A stretch of 58,176 bases of DNA from Tindallia sp. (GCA_007134225.1 SLLE01000093.1:1-58176); one strand, 5' to 3'; positions 1 through 8,922 are shown, numbered from the stretch's first letter. Notes: generated by a model not told the origin, from the letters alone. Made by a program: numbers and translations.

Positions 1-83
1 ATGCTGATCAGGGAAACTTTTTTTGCTTTTTGAAAACGAACCTCATCTTTCAATGTTCAGCAGCTCCTTGGAAGGACGTGATT

Positions 84-118
84 AAAAAAATATCCTTCGA
101 GAGCCTCGAAGGATATTT
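84..118 (-). terminator. Terminator of tRNA-Leu(CAA)
   Basis: A perfect 14-bp inverted repeat (88-101 with 105-118, 3-nt loop) is followed on the minus strand by a run of T (the A run at 84-90). It sits 12 nt after the 3' CCA of the minus-strand tRNA, so it is read as that gene's intrinsic terminator. Positions 1-83 beyond it show no gene I can support. Confidence 0.9.
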
Positions 119-129
119 AGGTCATCTAA

Positions 130-216
130 TGGTGCCGCGGAAGGGAATCGAACCCCCACGATGTTTCCATCGGCAGATTTTGAGTCTGCTGCGTCTGCCT
201 GTTCCGCCACCGCGGC
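130..216 (-). tRNA. tRNA-Leu, anticodon CAA
   Basis: This 87-nt class II tRNA has an encoded CCA end (complement of 130-132). The 7-bp acceptor stem GCCGCGG/CCGCGGC, the GGTTCGATTCC-type T arm, a long variable arm and the anticodon stem GCAGA/TCTGC enclosing loop CTCAAAA give anticodon CAA, which reads UUG leucine codons. That fits a genome that uses TTG often. The gene has its own promoter and terminator and points away from polA. Confidence 0.95.
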
Positions 217-230
217 AAATTACAAAGGAT

Positions 231-259
231 ATCATAACATGTTCTTTTTTAAAAGTCAA
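231..259 (-). promoter_or_regulatory. Sigma-A promoter of tRNA-Leu(CAA)
   Basis: On the minus strand a -35 TTGACT (254-259) and a -10 TATGAT (231-236) are separated by exactly 17 bp. The -10 lies 14 nt before the first base of the tRNA, the right distance for transcription to begin a few bases upstream of it. Confidence 0.85.
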
Positions 260-287
260 GATTATTTGTCAGGGCGAGATTCTTTCG

Positions 288-317
288 TTTACTGAAGAGG
301 TTGAATCATGGTACAAT
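288..317 (+). promoter_or_regulatory. Probable polA promoter
   Basis: A TTTACT (288-293) and a TACAAT (312-317), 18 bp apart, resemble sigma-A boxes and lie 39 nt before the polA start codon. The promoter is divergent from the tRNA-Leu promoter, and the two -35 boxes are about 30 bp apart. Confidence 0.55.
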
Positions 318-355
318 AGCAAAGGACAAATGGAAAGGAAAGGGAGTGTCCGATT

Positions 356-3034
356 TTGGAATCCAAAAAAATGCTTATCATAGATGGAAACAGTCTGGTG
401 AATCGGGCTTTTTATGCGCTTCCACCACTAACGAATCGGGATGGAATGCATACCAACGGAATTTATGGTTTTTTGACGATGCTTTTCAAAGTGCGAGAAG
501 ACATAGCACCAGATTATCTTGCGGTTGCCTTTGATCTTAAAGCACCAACCTTCCGTCATAAAGAATACAGGGATTACAAGGCTGGAAGAAAAAAAATGCC
601 GCCTGAGTTGGCAGAGCAGGTGGAGCCACTGAAAGAGATTCTGGATGCCCTGGGTATTTATCGAATGGAGCTGGAGGGTTTTGAAGCGGACGATTTAATT
701 GGAACCGTAACGAAACTGTCGGAAAGCGATGGCTGTCATACATACATTGTTTCCGGGGATAAAGATGTGCTTCAACTAGTATCAGAGAATACGACGGTGT
801 TGATCACCAAAAAGGGGATTTCACAGATTGATGTTTATGACCCGGAAAAAATTATGGAAGAATTTGAAGTTCCGGTGGCAGCCATGATCGATCTAAAAGG
901 TCTGATGGGAGATAAGTCGGACAATATACCGGGAATTCCTGGTGTGGGAATTAAGACGGCAATTAAGCTCTTAAAAGAGTTTGGATCCATTGAAAACATG
1001 GTTGAAGAACAGGAAACAATCAGCAACAAGAAACTGAAAGAAAAGGTAGAGGCGTATCAGGAACAACTGGTACTAAGCAAAAAACTGGCAACGATTGAAA
1101 CCGGTGTCCCTCTGGAACTTCCTCTGGAAGAAATGAAGCCGGCAGAGATGGACTATGATCATTTGATGCAATTATTTCGAAGGTTTGAGTTCAATAGTTT
1201 ATTGGACAAAATCTCTAAAAAAAGTTCGGAAACTTCTGATGATAGAGAAGAAAAGGCAATTAGTGAAATAAAAACGAGAGAGCAACTTGAAGAAATATTG
1301 AAAAAAGCAGGTGATGTGAGTGAATTATATTTTTATTCTCTGATGGACGACATGCAGGCTCCTGTTCAACTACCGGCAGCAGTTGTATTTATATTAGGTG
1401 ATCACGTAGCCTCTGGCTGGTTTGGGGTCAAAAACAATGAAGACTCCCATAGAATGCTTGATTTATTTTCTGAGTTGCTTGAAGATGAAAAGATGATCAA
1501 AATTACACATGATTTGAAAAAAGAATGCAGCTGGGCTTTGGAGAAAAACAAAGAAATATCTGGCGAGAATTTTGACGTAATGCTGGCAGATTACTTAATC
1601 AATCCTTCCAAGTCCAACTACACCCTCGCTGACATGGCGGCCCATTATGACGGAATTAAAATGGAAGAACCAACGGAGTGGTTGGGCAAAGGCAAGAAAA
1701 AACGACAGGTTCAAGAGATGGATTCAAATAGCATACAGGATCTTTTGAAAAATGCGATCAACTGCATATACCGATTGCATAAACCGCTTAAAGAGAAGCT
1801 TGTTGATGAAGAGCTGGATCGTTTATATTATCAGGTTGAACTGCCCCTAACGGAGGTCTTGGCCGTCATGGAGCATGAAGGTATTGGGGTTGATCAGGGT
1901 TATCTGAATCAGTTGAAAGAAGAATTTGAAATAAGTATTGAAGAAAATATGGAACGTATTTTTGAAATGGCAGGAGTGGAGTTCAATTTGAATTCGCCAA
2001 AACAATTAGGAGAGGTTCTTTTTGAAAAGCTTAAACTACCACCTGTCAAAAAGACGAAAACTGGCTTTTCAACAGATGCTGAAGTGCTGGAGAAATTGAG
2101 AGGCAAACATCACATTATCCCGCTTATTTTGGAATACAGACAGCTGACTAAGATTAAAAATACGTATATTGATGGCCTCGGTGCCATTTTAAATCCTGAG
2201 AAGAAACGGATTTATTCCACTTTTCATCAGGCCGTTACGGCCACTGGACGCATTTCAAGCTCGGAGCCTAATCTCCAGAACATCCCTGTAAAGACGGAAC
2301 TGGGCCGCCGATTACGTAAAATATTTGTGGCCAGGGAGGGCTACCGGTTTATCGATGCGGATTATTCGCAGATTGAACTGCGCATCATGGCCCATTTAGC
2401 CAAAGATAAAGAAATGATGAAAGCATTTTGGGAAGAAGCGGATATTCATACAAGAACAGCATCTCAGATTTTTAAAACTACTATTGAAGAAGTGACTGCT
2501 TCGATGCGCGGTAAAGCGAAGGCTGTTAATTTCGGGATCATCTACGGAATAAGTGACTACGGACTTGCGACTAATTTGAACATAAGTCGTAAAGAAGCTC
2601 AGCAATACATTGATGAATATTTTGAACAATATCCTGGAGTGAAACACTATATTGAAGAAATGATTCGTGTAGGCAAGGACAAGGGAGCTGTTCGAACGTT
2701 GATGAATCGGATTCGCTTCATCCCGGAAATTCATTCCAGGAATTTTAATCAGCGGTCTTTTGGTGAGCGACTTGCGATGAACACCCCTATTCAGGGAACG
2801 GCAGCAGATATTATAAAAATTGCTATGGTAAAGGTACACCAGAAGTTAAAAGAAGGAGGTTATCAGGCGAAGATCATTTTACAGGTGCATGATGAATTAA
2901 TTGTAGAAGCACCGGAGCGTGAAGTTGATGATGTTGCTGATATACTAAAAAATGAAATGGAGAAAACCGTGGCTTTGGATGTGCCGTTAAAAGTAGATTT
3001 ATCGGTGGCAAATAATTGGTATGATGCTAAATAG
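356..3034 (+). CDS. polA: DNA polymerase I
   Basis: Family A DNA polymerase of 892 aa for Okazaki-fragment processing and repair gap filling. The N-terminal 5'-3' exonuclease spans about residues 1-290. The middle 3'-5' exonuclease fold (about 300-470) lacks the DxE metal-binding motif, so proofreading is probably lost, as in Bacillus PolA. The polymerase domain follows: motif A DADYSQIELR near 667, motif B RGKAKAVNFGIIYG near 718 and motif C QVHDE near 844. The start is TTG at 356, preceded by AGGGAG (341-346) at 9 nt; ATG at 371 would cut into the first beta strand (MLIIDGNSL). It is first gene of the polA-coaE operon. Confidence 0.97.
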   Translation: MESKKMLIIDGNSLVNRAFYALPPLTNRDGMHTNGIYGFLTMLFKVREDIAPDYLAVAFDLKAPTFRHKEYRDYKAGRKKMPPELAEQVEPLKEILDALGIYRMELEGFEADDLIGTVTKLSESDGCHTYIVSGDKDVLQLVSENTTVLITKKGISQIDVYDPEKIMEEFEVPVAAMIDLKGLMGDKSDNIPGIPGVGIKTAIKLLKEFGSIENMVEEQETISNKKLKEKVEAYQEQLVLSKKLATIETGVPLELPLEEMKPAEMDYDHLMQLFRRFEFNSLLDKISKKSSETSDDREEKAISEIKTREQLEEILKKAGDVSELYFYSLMDDMQAPVQLPAAVVFILGDHVASGWFGVKNNEDSHRMLDLFSELLEDEKMIKITHDLKKECSWALEKNKEISGENFDVMLADYLINPSKSNYTLADMAAHYDGIKMEEPTEWLGKGKKKRQVQEMDSNSIQDLLKNAINCIYRLHKPLKEKLVDEELDRLYYQVELPLTEVLAVMEHEGIGVDQGYLNQLKEEFEISIEENMERIFEMAGVEFNLNSPKQLGEVLFEKLKLPPVKKTKTGFSTDAEVLEKLRGKHHIIPLILEYRQLTKIKNTYIDGLGAILNPEKKRIYSTFHQAVTATGRISSSEPNLQNIPVKTELGRRLRKIFVAREGYRFIDADYSQIELRIMAHLAKDKEMMKAFWEEADIHTRTASQIFKTTIEEVTASMRGKAKAVNFGIIYGISDYGLATNLNISRKEAQQYIDEYFEQYPGVKHYIEEMIRVGKDKGAVRTLMNRIRFIPEIHSRNFNQRSFGERLAMNTPIQGTAADIIKIAMVKVHQKLKEGGYQAKIILQVHDELIVEAPEREVDDVADILKNEMEKTVALDVPLKVDLSVANNWYDAK

Positions 3035-3048
3035 GAGTGTATTTATTA

Positions 3049-3642
3049 ATGAAAAAAATTATTGGATTGACCGGTCCTATAGGCTCTGGAAAAAGCACGG
3101 TTTCAAAGATACTAAAAAATAAAGGTGCTTGCATTGTAGATGCAGATGAAGTGGCGAGAGAGGTAGTGGAAAAGGATCAGCCTGCACTGAAGGAACTCAT
3201 TAAAAGATTTGGAGACTCCATTATCAAGGAAGAAGGAAGCCTTGACCGAAGGGCACTTGGAAAAATTGTTTTTGGAGACGAGCAAAAAAGGCGGGATTTG
3301 AATCAAATAGTCCATCCCTACATCATAGAAAGAATCGAAAGAGCCATGATTCGATTTTTGAATGACCCGAGTCCCATGGTTCTGGTTATTGATGCAGCAT
3401 TGTTGTTTGAAACGGGACTCCATCAAAAGGTGGATCAGGTCTGGTATGTGGATGCAGACGAAGAAGTTCGAGTCAGGCGCATTCTTGACAGAGATGCTAT
3501 TTCTTATGAAGATGCATTAGCAAGAATCAAGGCTCAGCCAGGACAAAAAGCGAATAAAGAAAAGGCGGATATTATTATTAAAAATGAAGAAACTCTGGAA
3601 AAACTGAAACAGAAGGTAGAAAGTTTTTTAAATTCTAAATAG
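3049..3642 (+). CDS. coaE: Dephospho-CoA kinase
   Basis: A 197-aa kinase for the last step of coenzyme A synthesis: ATP-dependent phosphorylation of the ribose 3'-OH of dephospho-CoA. It has a P-loop GPIGSGKST at about residues 8-16 and a DADEVAREV segment typical of CoaE. The ATG at 3049 is chosen because AGGAG (3033-3037), which overlaps the polA stop, is 11 nt upstream; a GTG at 3037 would lie inside that ribosome binding site. polA-coaE adjacency is common in Firmicutes. Length is normal for the family. Confidence 0.96.
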   Translation: MKKIIGLTGPIGSGKSTVSKILKNKGACIVDADEVAREVVEKDQPALKELIKRFGDSIIKEEGSLDRRALGKIVFGDEQKRRDLNQIVHPYIIERIERAMIRFLNDPSPMVLVIDAALLFETGLHQKVDQVWYVDADEEVRVRRILDRDAISYEDALARIKAQPGQKANKEKADIIIKNEETLEKLKQKVESFLNSK

Positions 3643-3664
3643 TATGAATTGGGAGGTTTTGTAT

Positions 3665-5272
3665 TTGAAGATTCGAAAGAAATGGTTCATTGCATTATGT
3701 CTATTGATGATAACAAGCCTGTTATTTTTTGGTTGTCAGGATACATCTACAGAACAGGATGAGACAGACACAGATCATGCAGCAGAAATAGAAATCAATC
3801 CGGAAGACAGCGGACCTTTACACTTTGCCGTTATAAGACCAGATAACTTGAATCCACTTTTTAATGGCAACCAAAGTTTAACACAGATGTACCATCTAGT
3901 TTATGAAAGCCTGGTCACCTTTGACGATCAGCTGGAAATGATGCCTTTGTTAGCGAAGGAATGGGAGTGGGATGAACGTGGTCATAGTATTTTGTTTACA
4001 TTGCGGCAAGATGCGACATGGCACGATGGAGAACCCTTTGTTCCCGAAGATGTAATCTTTACGATCAACTCGATGAAAGATCAATTAAATCAATTGGAAT
4101 ATCCTTTTGTTCATGCCAATATCATTAATCAGATCTCTGATGTACGAAAAGTCGATGACCATCAAGTGCGAATAAGTTTTAACAGACCTTTTAGCAGTGG
4201 ATTGGAAGCGATGGTGTTTCCAGTTCTACCGCATCACGTTTTTGCCGAGTCTGGCCGGGGACTGTTGAATTCTGAAGATTTTCCCATCATTGGAACCGGA
4301 CCATATCATGTTGTTGAATATGATAAGACAAGATCATTTCAGCTTAATTATTTCGATGCATATTGGGGGGAGACGTCCTATATTAAAGAAATATTTGTTT
4401 CGGTGGTACCGGATCGGGAAGCAGCGATGTCTATGTTTGAAAGCGGTGAGATTGATTTGGTGGAACCGCTGTCCATTGATTGGACCAAGCATACAGATCG
4501 TGATGAAATAACCGGTAAATCATTTTTGTCGAACCGCTATGAATTCATTGGATTTAACTTCGACCATGAATGGCTGAGTCAAAAAGAGCTACGTAAGGCG
4601 ATCGCCTACGCCATAGACAGAGAACAAATTCTTCAAAAGCTATACTTTAATCATGGGAAGATTATCGATACACCGGTTTTTCCGGAATCATGGCTGAATC
4701 AGATGGATGATATTAAGTATTCCTATGATGCTAATCAGGCTGCAAGCATGATTGGGGAGATGGAAATACCGGAAGGTACTGTTTTTACCTTGCTAACCAA
4801 TGAAGACAATCAGCTGCGAGTGGCTACGGCGCAGGTCATTGCTGAATTCCTGACTGCTGCGGGGCTGGAAACAGAAATCGAAACCGTCCCCTGGGAGCAG
4901 CTTCAGGAAAGAACAGATGAAGGAAGGTTTGATATGATTTTGACGGGATGGCATCTTTCTGTGTTACCGGATCTGTCCTTTGCATTTCATTCAACTCAAA
5001 TAAATGATGGAAACTTTATTGGATATCAAAATGATGTAATGGATGAAATTCTTGAAAATATTTTTGCGGCATCGAATCAAAATCAGAAAAAACAGGAGTG
5101 GTTAAGGTTTCAGGAATTTTTTGTCGAAGAAATGCCATACGTTAGCTTGTTTTTTAAGGATCATGCGATATTGCACCGCGAAACATTAAGAGGAGACTTG
5201 CGTCCCAACGTTTATAGTATTTTTAGAGGCATTGAAACAACCTACATTGTAACGCCGGCTGAAGAAGAATAG
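3665..5272 (+). CDS. Peptide/oligopeptide ABC transporter substrate-binding lipoprotein
   Basis: A 535-aa solute-binding protein of the SBP_bac_5 (OppA/DppA) family. The lipoprotein signal ends at Cys24 (LLFFGC), so it should be anchored outside the membrane. The body has the family pattern: LNPLF near the start, TWHDGEPFVPEDVIFT and an AIDRE segment. TTG at 3665 is chosen because GGGAGG (3651-3656) lies 8 nt upstream; the ATG at 3644 has no site and would put charged residues before the signal. No permease or ATPase genes adjoin it, so it is an orphan that presumably uses a remote transporter or acts as a peptide sensor. It follows coaE by 22 nt and ends at a strong terminator. The ligand cannot be told. 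Confidence 0.88.
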   Translation: MKIRKKWFIALCLLMITSLLFFGCQDTSTEQDETDTDHAAEIEINPEDSGPLHFAVIRPDNLNPLFNGNQSLTQMYHLVYESLVTFDDQLEMMPLLAKEWEWDERGHSILFTLRQDATWHDGEPFVPEDVIFTINSMKDQLNQLEYPFVHANIINQISDVRKVDDHQVRISFNRPFSSGLEAMVFPVLPHHVFAESGRGLLNSEDFPIIGTGPYHVVEYDKTRSFQLNYFDAYWGETSYIKEIFVSVVPDREAAMSMFESGEIDLVEPLSIDWTKHTDRDEITGKSFLSNRYEFIGFNFDHEWLSQKELRKAIAYAIDREQILQKLYFNHGKIIDTPVFPESWLNQMDDIKYSYDANQAASMIGEMEIPEGTVFTLLTNEDNQLRVATAQVIAEFLTAAGLETEIETVPWEQLQERTDEGRFDMILTGWHLSVLPDLSFAFHSTQINDGNFIGYQNDVMDEILENIFAASNQNQKKQEWLRFQEFFVEEMPYVSLFFKDHAILHRETLRGDLRPNVYSIFRGIETTYIVTPAEEE

Positions 5273-5280
5273 AAACAATA

Positions 5281-5317
5281 AAAAAAACCGGAGGGCGCAG
5301 GCCCTTCGGTTTTTTTA
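5281..5317. terminator. Bidirectional terminator between binding-protein gene and tRNA-Leu
   Basis: A 16-bp stem (5281-5296 with 5301-5316, one G-T pair) starts with seven A and ends with seven T, so it can end transcription from both sides: the plus-strand polA-coaE operon and the minus-strand tRNA-Leu(GAG) gene. Confidence 0.92.
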
Positions 5318-5344
5318 AGATCGGTCGATCCGATGCAGTCAGCT

Positions 5345-5430
5345 TGGTGCGGTAGGTGGGACTTGAACCCACACGCCATTAAGACACAGATCCCTCAAAC
5401 CTGCCTGTCTGCCGATTCCAGCACTACCGC
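5345..5430 (-). tRNA. tRNA-Leu, anticodon GAG
   Basis: An 86-nt class II tRNA with encoded CCA (complement of 5345-5347), acceptor stem GCGGTAG/CTACCGC, T arm GTGGGTTCAAGTCCCAC and a long variable arm. The anticodon loop TTGAGGG gives GAG, which reads CUC and CUU leucine codons. It is the second minus-strand leucine tRNA in 5.5 kb. Confidence 0.95.
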
Positions 5431-5455
5431 GTTTTGAGAGCAGAATCACTTTATC

Positions 5456-5484
5456 AGTATACCGCCTTCGGAGAGCCATGTCAA
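5456..5484 (-). promoter_or_regulatory. Near-consensus promoter of tRNA-Leu(GAG)
   Basis: The minus strand carries a consensus TTGACA (5479-5484), a 17-bp spacer and TATACT (5456-5461), ending 25 nt before the tRNA. This is a strong sigma-A promoter, as expected for a stable RNA. Confidence 0.93.
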
Positions 5485-5837
5485 CAGCTCAGAGATTATT
5501 TTGTCAGATGATTCAATGCTTTGGGAGAACCGGATCTATGATTTTTTAACAAAATATGACCGCTGGTATTGTGTTAAAGCGTCTGTTCCATTTTTCAACA
5601 AAAACACTCCGGTTTGGCTTTGCGTGATTTTTTTGAAGAGACGATTTAATTCAAAAAGCAACCACTGCTGATTATTATTTTTGTGATTTACATTCAGAAG
5701 AAATTTTGGACATAAGATCACCTCTTACTTCCTTTTCGGTAAAATGGAGCTATTTCACCTTGTCCCACATTCCTCATTTATACCCATTTTAGATGTTAAT
5801 TTACACCTGAGCAGTATAGGACTTGAATCCTTGGATA
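5485..5837. other. Gene-poor stretch with one doubtful minus-strand ORF
   Basis: No confident gene lies between the tRNA-Leu promoter and the methyltransferase promoter. One minus-strand ORF (5721-5536, 61 codons from GTG) has an AGAGGTG-like site just upstream, but its sequence matches no family I know. The same site better serves an ATG in another frame, which stops after 12 codons. It may be a decayed small gene or chance. Confidence 0.4.
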
Positions 5838-5846
5838 TGTTATAAT
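5838..5846 (+). promoter_or_regulatory. Extended -10 promoter of the DNA methyltransferase
   Basis: TG-T-TATAAT forms a consensus extended -10 element, 38 nt before the methyltransferase start. No good -35 is visible at the normal spacing, which an extended -10 can replace. Confidence 0.6.
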
Positions 5847-5884
5847 AAACCGGCAGCTATGAATATGGATCAGGGAGAAAATCG

Positions 5885-8047
5885 ATGATAAACTCAACAG
5901 GTTGGATCAACATATGCAGCCAGGAAGTGCGGAAAATACATAAAAAACATGCAATAGAACCCCATCAGATATTGTTGTGGGTTTTGACACGTTTTCTTGA
6001 AGGGGTGTCGGATAAGGTTAAAACGGCTAACAAATTGACGTTATTAAAGCAAAAAAAATGTGGATTTCTAAAGGATATATTTGATTTGTTGGATCAGAAA
6101 TACTCAAACAGCGTAAATGAAGTTTTTGGCAGTTTCGTTATTCCGGAAACGCATGAACTGGAGAACCTTTACCAGAAAGTACTTAAAGGAAGCTATAAAG
6201 GTCAGACCGGAAGTTTCTATACTGGAAAAGAAATGGCAGCTTTTATGGTGCGTCAATCTTTAAGAGACCTCTTAGCCCATTCAGAAGCAGGGCATACCGT
6301 TGCTGATCGGCTTAAATACCTAAAAAGCATACGGATTATTGATATTTCCTGTGGGGGAGGCATGTTTCTGAGAGAAAGCTTAAAACAGTTATTTGCCCTT
6401 CAGACTGCAATGGCCATAGAACTGGAATGGAGATTTGATGATAACGAATGGATTGGCCATATTCTTCAGAACCAACTGACGGGTGTCGATCAGGAAGTGG
6501 AGGCGGCTGTATTGGCGGAAATTCTGCTTCGGCATGAAATGCCATCTGCAATTCAGGAAAGTATAGAAGTCCCCATATGCTGTGAAGACAGTCTCTTGTG
6601 GCATCCACCTCAAGACGGGAAATATGACCTTGTCATTGGTAATCCTCCTTATATTGGAGAAAAAGGAAATCAAACTATTTTTAAAACAATCAAGGACACG
6701 GATTTTGGCAAGCAGTACTATGAACGCAGCATGGATTATTTTTACTTTTTCCTTTATCGAGGCAGTGAATTGTTAAAGGACAAAGGAAGGTTATGCTATA
6801 TCACCACTGCTTACTTTGCGACGGCGGACGGTGGAAAGAAACTGAGAAAATATCTGGCCAATCACTTACAATTTCATTGGATTATTCAACTCGGAAATAA
6901 GAAGGTATTCCAACAGGCAAAAGGGCAGCATAACCTGATTTACAGCTTGACAAAAAAAGATAATGATCTGACAAAGCCGGTAACATTACTTTTTGTGGAT
7001 GCATATGAAGGTAAAACGAAGGAGTTGTTTGATGCTCTAAAACGTGAAGGTATTCACAGAAAAATTTCTGGCGTCAGGACCACCACGTACGAATCATCAT
7101 CAGCTATATTTGATGAAAGAGGACAACTATTGTTAAAGCAGCCGACTATAACAAAACCTGCCTTAGAAAAATTAATCACCCAATCGACTTATCAGTTAAA
7201 GGATGTATGCACAGTTAATCAGGGACTGGTCAGCGGAGCAGACAAAGTAACGGAAAAACATCGGAAGGTCCATTCGGATTGGAAAGAAAACCGGGGTATT
7301 TTTGTTCTGACAATTGAAGAAATAGATGCGCTGCGTTTTTCAGAAGAAGAAAAAACATTTTTGAAGCCATTTCACAAAAACAGTGATATTTTGCCATTTC
7401 ATGCACGCAAGAGAGAAGATCAATGGATCTTATATGTCACAGATCAAAATATGCCGGATATTCGAGACTATCCAAGGATTCGCGAACATTTGGAAAAATT
7501 CCGTCCGGTTCTTCAAAAAAGACGAGAAGTTCAGATGGATATCCGAAAATGGTACGCGTTGCATTGGCCCAGAAGGGCATCGTTATTTGAAAAGCCTAAA
7601 ATAGTGGTCCCTCAGCGGGGGGCATATAATATTTTTGCCTGGGTGCCGGAGGCCTGGTACGCCAGCGCTGATGTTTATTACATTCAAATGAAGCCGGAGG
7701 CATGGTTTTCCCCTCTCTATTTACTGGGTTGGCTCAACTCATCCTTATGCTATGCTTATTTATCTTTCTATGGTAAAACAAAAGGGGAGGATTTGGAGCT
7801 ATACGCGACACCATTGAAATCGATTCCGGTTCCAATGCCAACGAGTTTTCAGCAGGAAGAATCAGTAATGAAGCTAGTGGAAACGCTGATGAATGAGAAT
7901 GAAATGAAGGATAGCATTCGTGAGCGGTGCTGGAACCATTTGGACTGCTTGTTTTTGGAAGGGCACGGCATAAACGGAGAAACAGCGGAAATGATCAATT
8001 CGAAGGCTGAGACGCTTCGTAAAAATATCCGCCGAAGAAACTGGTGA
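5885..8047 (+). CDS. Solitary N6-adenine DNA methyltransferase (Eco57I/TaqI-like, CamA-like)
   Basis: A 720-aa S-adenosylmethionine-dependent adenine methyltransferase. Motif I is IIDISCGGGMFL near residue 150 and catalytic motif IV is NPPY at 253-256. A C-terminal TaqI/Eco57I-type target recognition region (about 430-690) contains IRKWYALHW and ASADVYYI, which resemble my recollection of Clostridioides difficile CamA. The N-terminal 100 or so residues precede a GSFYTGKEMA segment that matches the usual beginning of the catalytic domain. I see no PD-(D/E)xK nuclease motif and no restriction gene next to it, so it is probably epigenetic rather than a restriction system. The ATG at 5885 follows GGGAG. 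The target sequence cannot be predicted. Its last 174 bp overlap the convergent MBL gene. Confidence 0.85.
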   Translation: MINSTGWINICSQEVRKIHKKHAIEPHQILLWVLTRFLEGVSDKVKTANKLTLLKQKKCGFLKDIFDLLDQKYSNSVNEVFGSFVIPETHELENLYQKVLKGSYKGQTGSFYTGKEMAAFMVRQSLRDLLAHSEAGHTVADRLKYLKSIRIIDISCGGGMFLRESLKQLFALQTAMAIELEWRFDDNEWIGHILQNQLTGVDQEVEAAVLAEILLRHEMPSAIQESIEVPICCEDSLLWHPPQDGKYDLVIGNPPYIGEKGNQTIFKTIKDTDFGKQYYERSMDYFYFFLYRGSELLKDKGRLCYITTAYFATADGGKKLRKYLANHLQFHWIIQLGNKKVFQQAKGQHNLIYSLTKKDNDLTKPVTLLFVDAYEGKTKELFDALKREGIHRKISGVRTTTYESSSAIFDERGQLLLKQPTITKPALEKLITQSTYQLKDVCTVNQGLVSGADKVTEKHRKVHSDWKENRGIFVLTIEEIDALRFSEEEKTFLKPFHKNSDILPFHARKREDQWILYVTDQNMPDIRDYPRIREHLEKFRPVLQKRREVQMDIRKWYALHWPRRASLFEKPKIVVPQRGAYNIFAWVPEAWYASADVYYIQMKPEAWFSPLYLLGWLNSSLCYAYLSFYGKTKGEDLELYATPLKSIPVPMPTSFQQEESVMKLVETLMNENEMKDSIRERCWNHLDCLFLEGHGINGETAEMINSKAETLRKNIRRRNW

Positions 8048-8902
8048 TAGGTTCACAGGCGCCTGATGAGACCATATTTTCTCTCCGTCACTGTATAAAA
8101 TGACGGAACCCTTCAGGTCACTACGATAGATCCAAACGCCTGCAGCTTCTAGACGATGGATAACCTGGTCGCTGGGATGGCCATAGGGATTGTCGATGGA
8201 GCAGGATATTAAGGCAATCTTTGGTTGGACGGCATTTAGAAATGGCTGAGTGGTTGACGTGCTGCTGCCATGATGCCCAACTTTTAAAACTTCGGAAGAA
8301 AGTTGCTCCGGCGAAAAGTAGTTCAGCAGATCCATTTCTGCGCCGGATTCTAAATCCCCGGTAAATAAAAAGGACATCTCATCATGAATTAGCCTTAGGA
8401 CGACAGACCAGTCGTTGAGGTTTGAGCCATAATAAATACCTGTGTATAAAATTTCGAAGGAGACATCTCTCTCGATGGAATGTTGAGAGGATGCTTGAAC
8501 GACTTGAATATCAGCCTGACTTTCCAGCACTGTTTCCAGGAAGGATTCATATAGCAGGCTGGTATGTGCTGCTGCTGGCATGATCACGTGGTGCACCGGG
8601 AGTTCTTTCATTACCGGTATCAATCCACCGATGTGATCGGCATGCGGATGAGTTGCAATCATATAATCAATTTGATTTACATGATGACGCTTCAAATAAG
8701 CGATTAACTGATCGCTTTCTTGAGGGAGGCCGCCATCAATTAACATGGTGATGCCTTCAGGCGTTTTGATCAAAAAACTATCTCCCTGACCAATATCGAT
8801 CATATGGACACTTAAGTGGGAATCGTCCGACGAATGAAGGCAACCTGCCAATAACAGCGAGGTGGCTATTATGATTATGATCAATTTTCGGCATGGATTC
8901 AT
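7874..8902 (-). CDS. ComEC-type metallo-beta-lactamase-fold lipoprotein
   Basis: A 342-aa protein with a lipobox LLLAGC (Cys21) followed by the MBL fold that normally ends ComEC: VHMIDIGQGDS, LIDGG, the metal site THPHADH (H85, H87, D89, H90), TGD (D183), KVGHHGSS (210-211) and NPYGHPS. It should be a metal-dependent phosphodiesterase or nuclease on the outer membrane face. The ComEC encoded downstream lacks this domain, so this may be its separate partner (inference). The MBL core ends near residue 285; residues 286-342 are encoded antisense to the methyltransferase end and look like non-native sequence, so the original stop codon may be lost. A GGAG site lies about 10 nt before the ATG at 8902. 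Confidence 0.85.
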   Translation of the reverse strand: MNPCRKLIIIIIATSLLLAGCLHSSDDSHLSVHMIDIGQGDSFLIKTPEGITMLIDGGLPQESDQLIAYLKRHHVNQIDYMIATHPHADHIGGLIPVMKELPVHHVIMPAAAHTSLLYESFLETVLESQADIQVVQASSQHSIERDVSFEILYTGIYYGSNLNDWSVVLRLIHDEMSFLFTGDLESGAEMDLLNYFSPEQLSSEVLKVGHHGSSTSTTQPFLNAVQPKIALISCSIDNPYGHPSDQVIHRLEAAGVWIYRSDLKGSVILYSDGEKIWSHQAPVNLSPVSSADIFTKRLSLRIDHFRCFSVYAVPFQKQAVQMVPAPLTNAILHFILIHQRFH

Positions 8903-8922
8903 TCAGATGCAGCTCCTATAAG

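Noticed and set aside
30-383. 117-codon plus-strand ORF at the window start
   Set aside because: It runs antisense through the tRNA-Leu gene, its terminator and promoters, so it cannot be a real protein gene.
2396-2839. 147-codon minus-strand ORF within polA
   Set aside because: It lies opposite the conserved polymerase domain and has no start signal or recognisable product.
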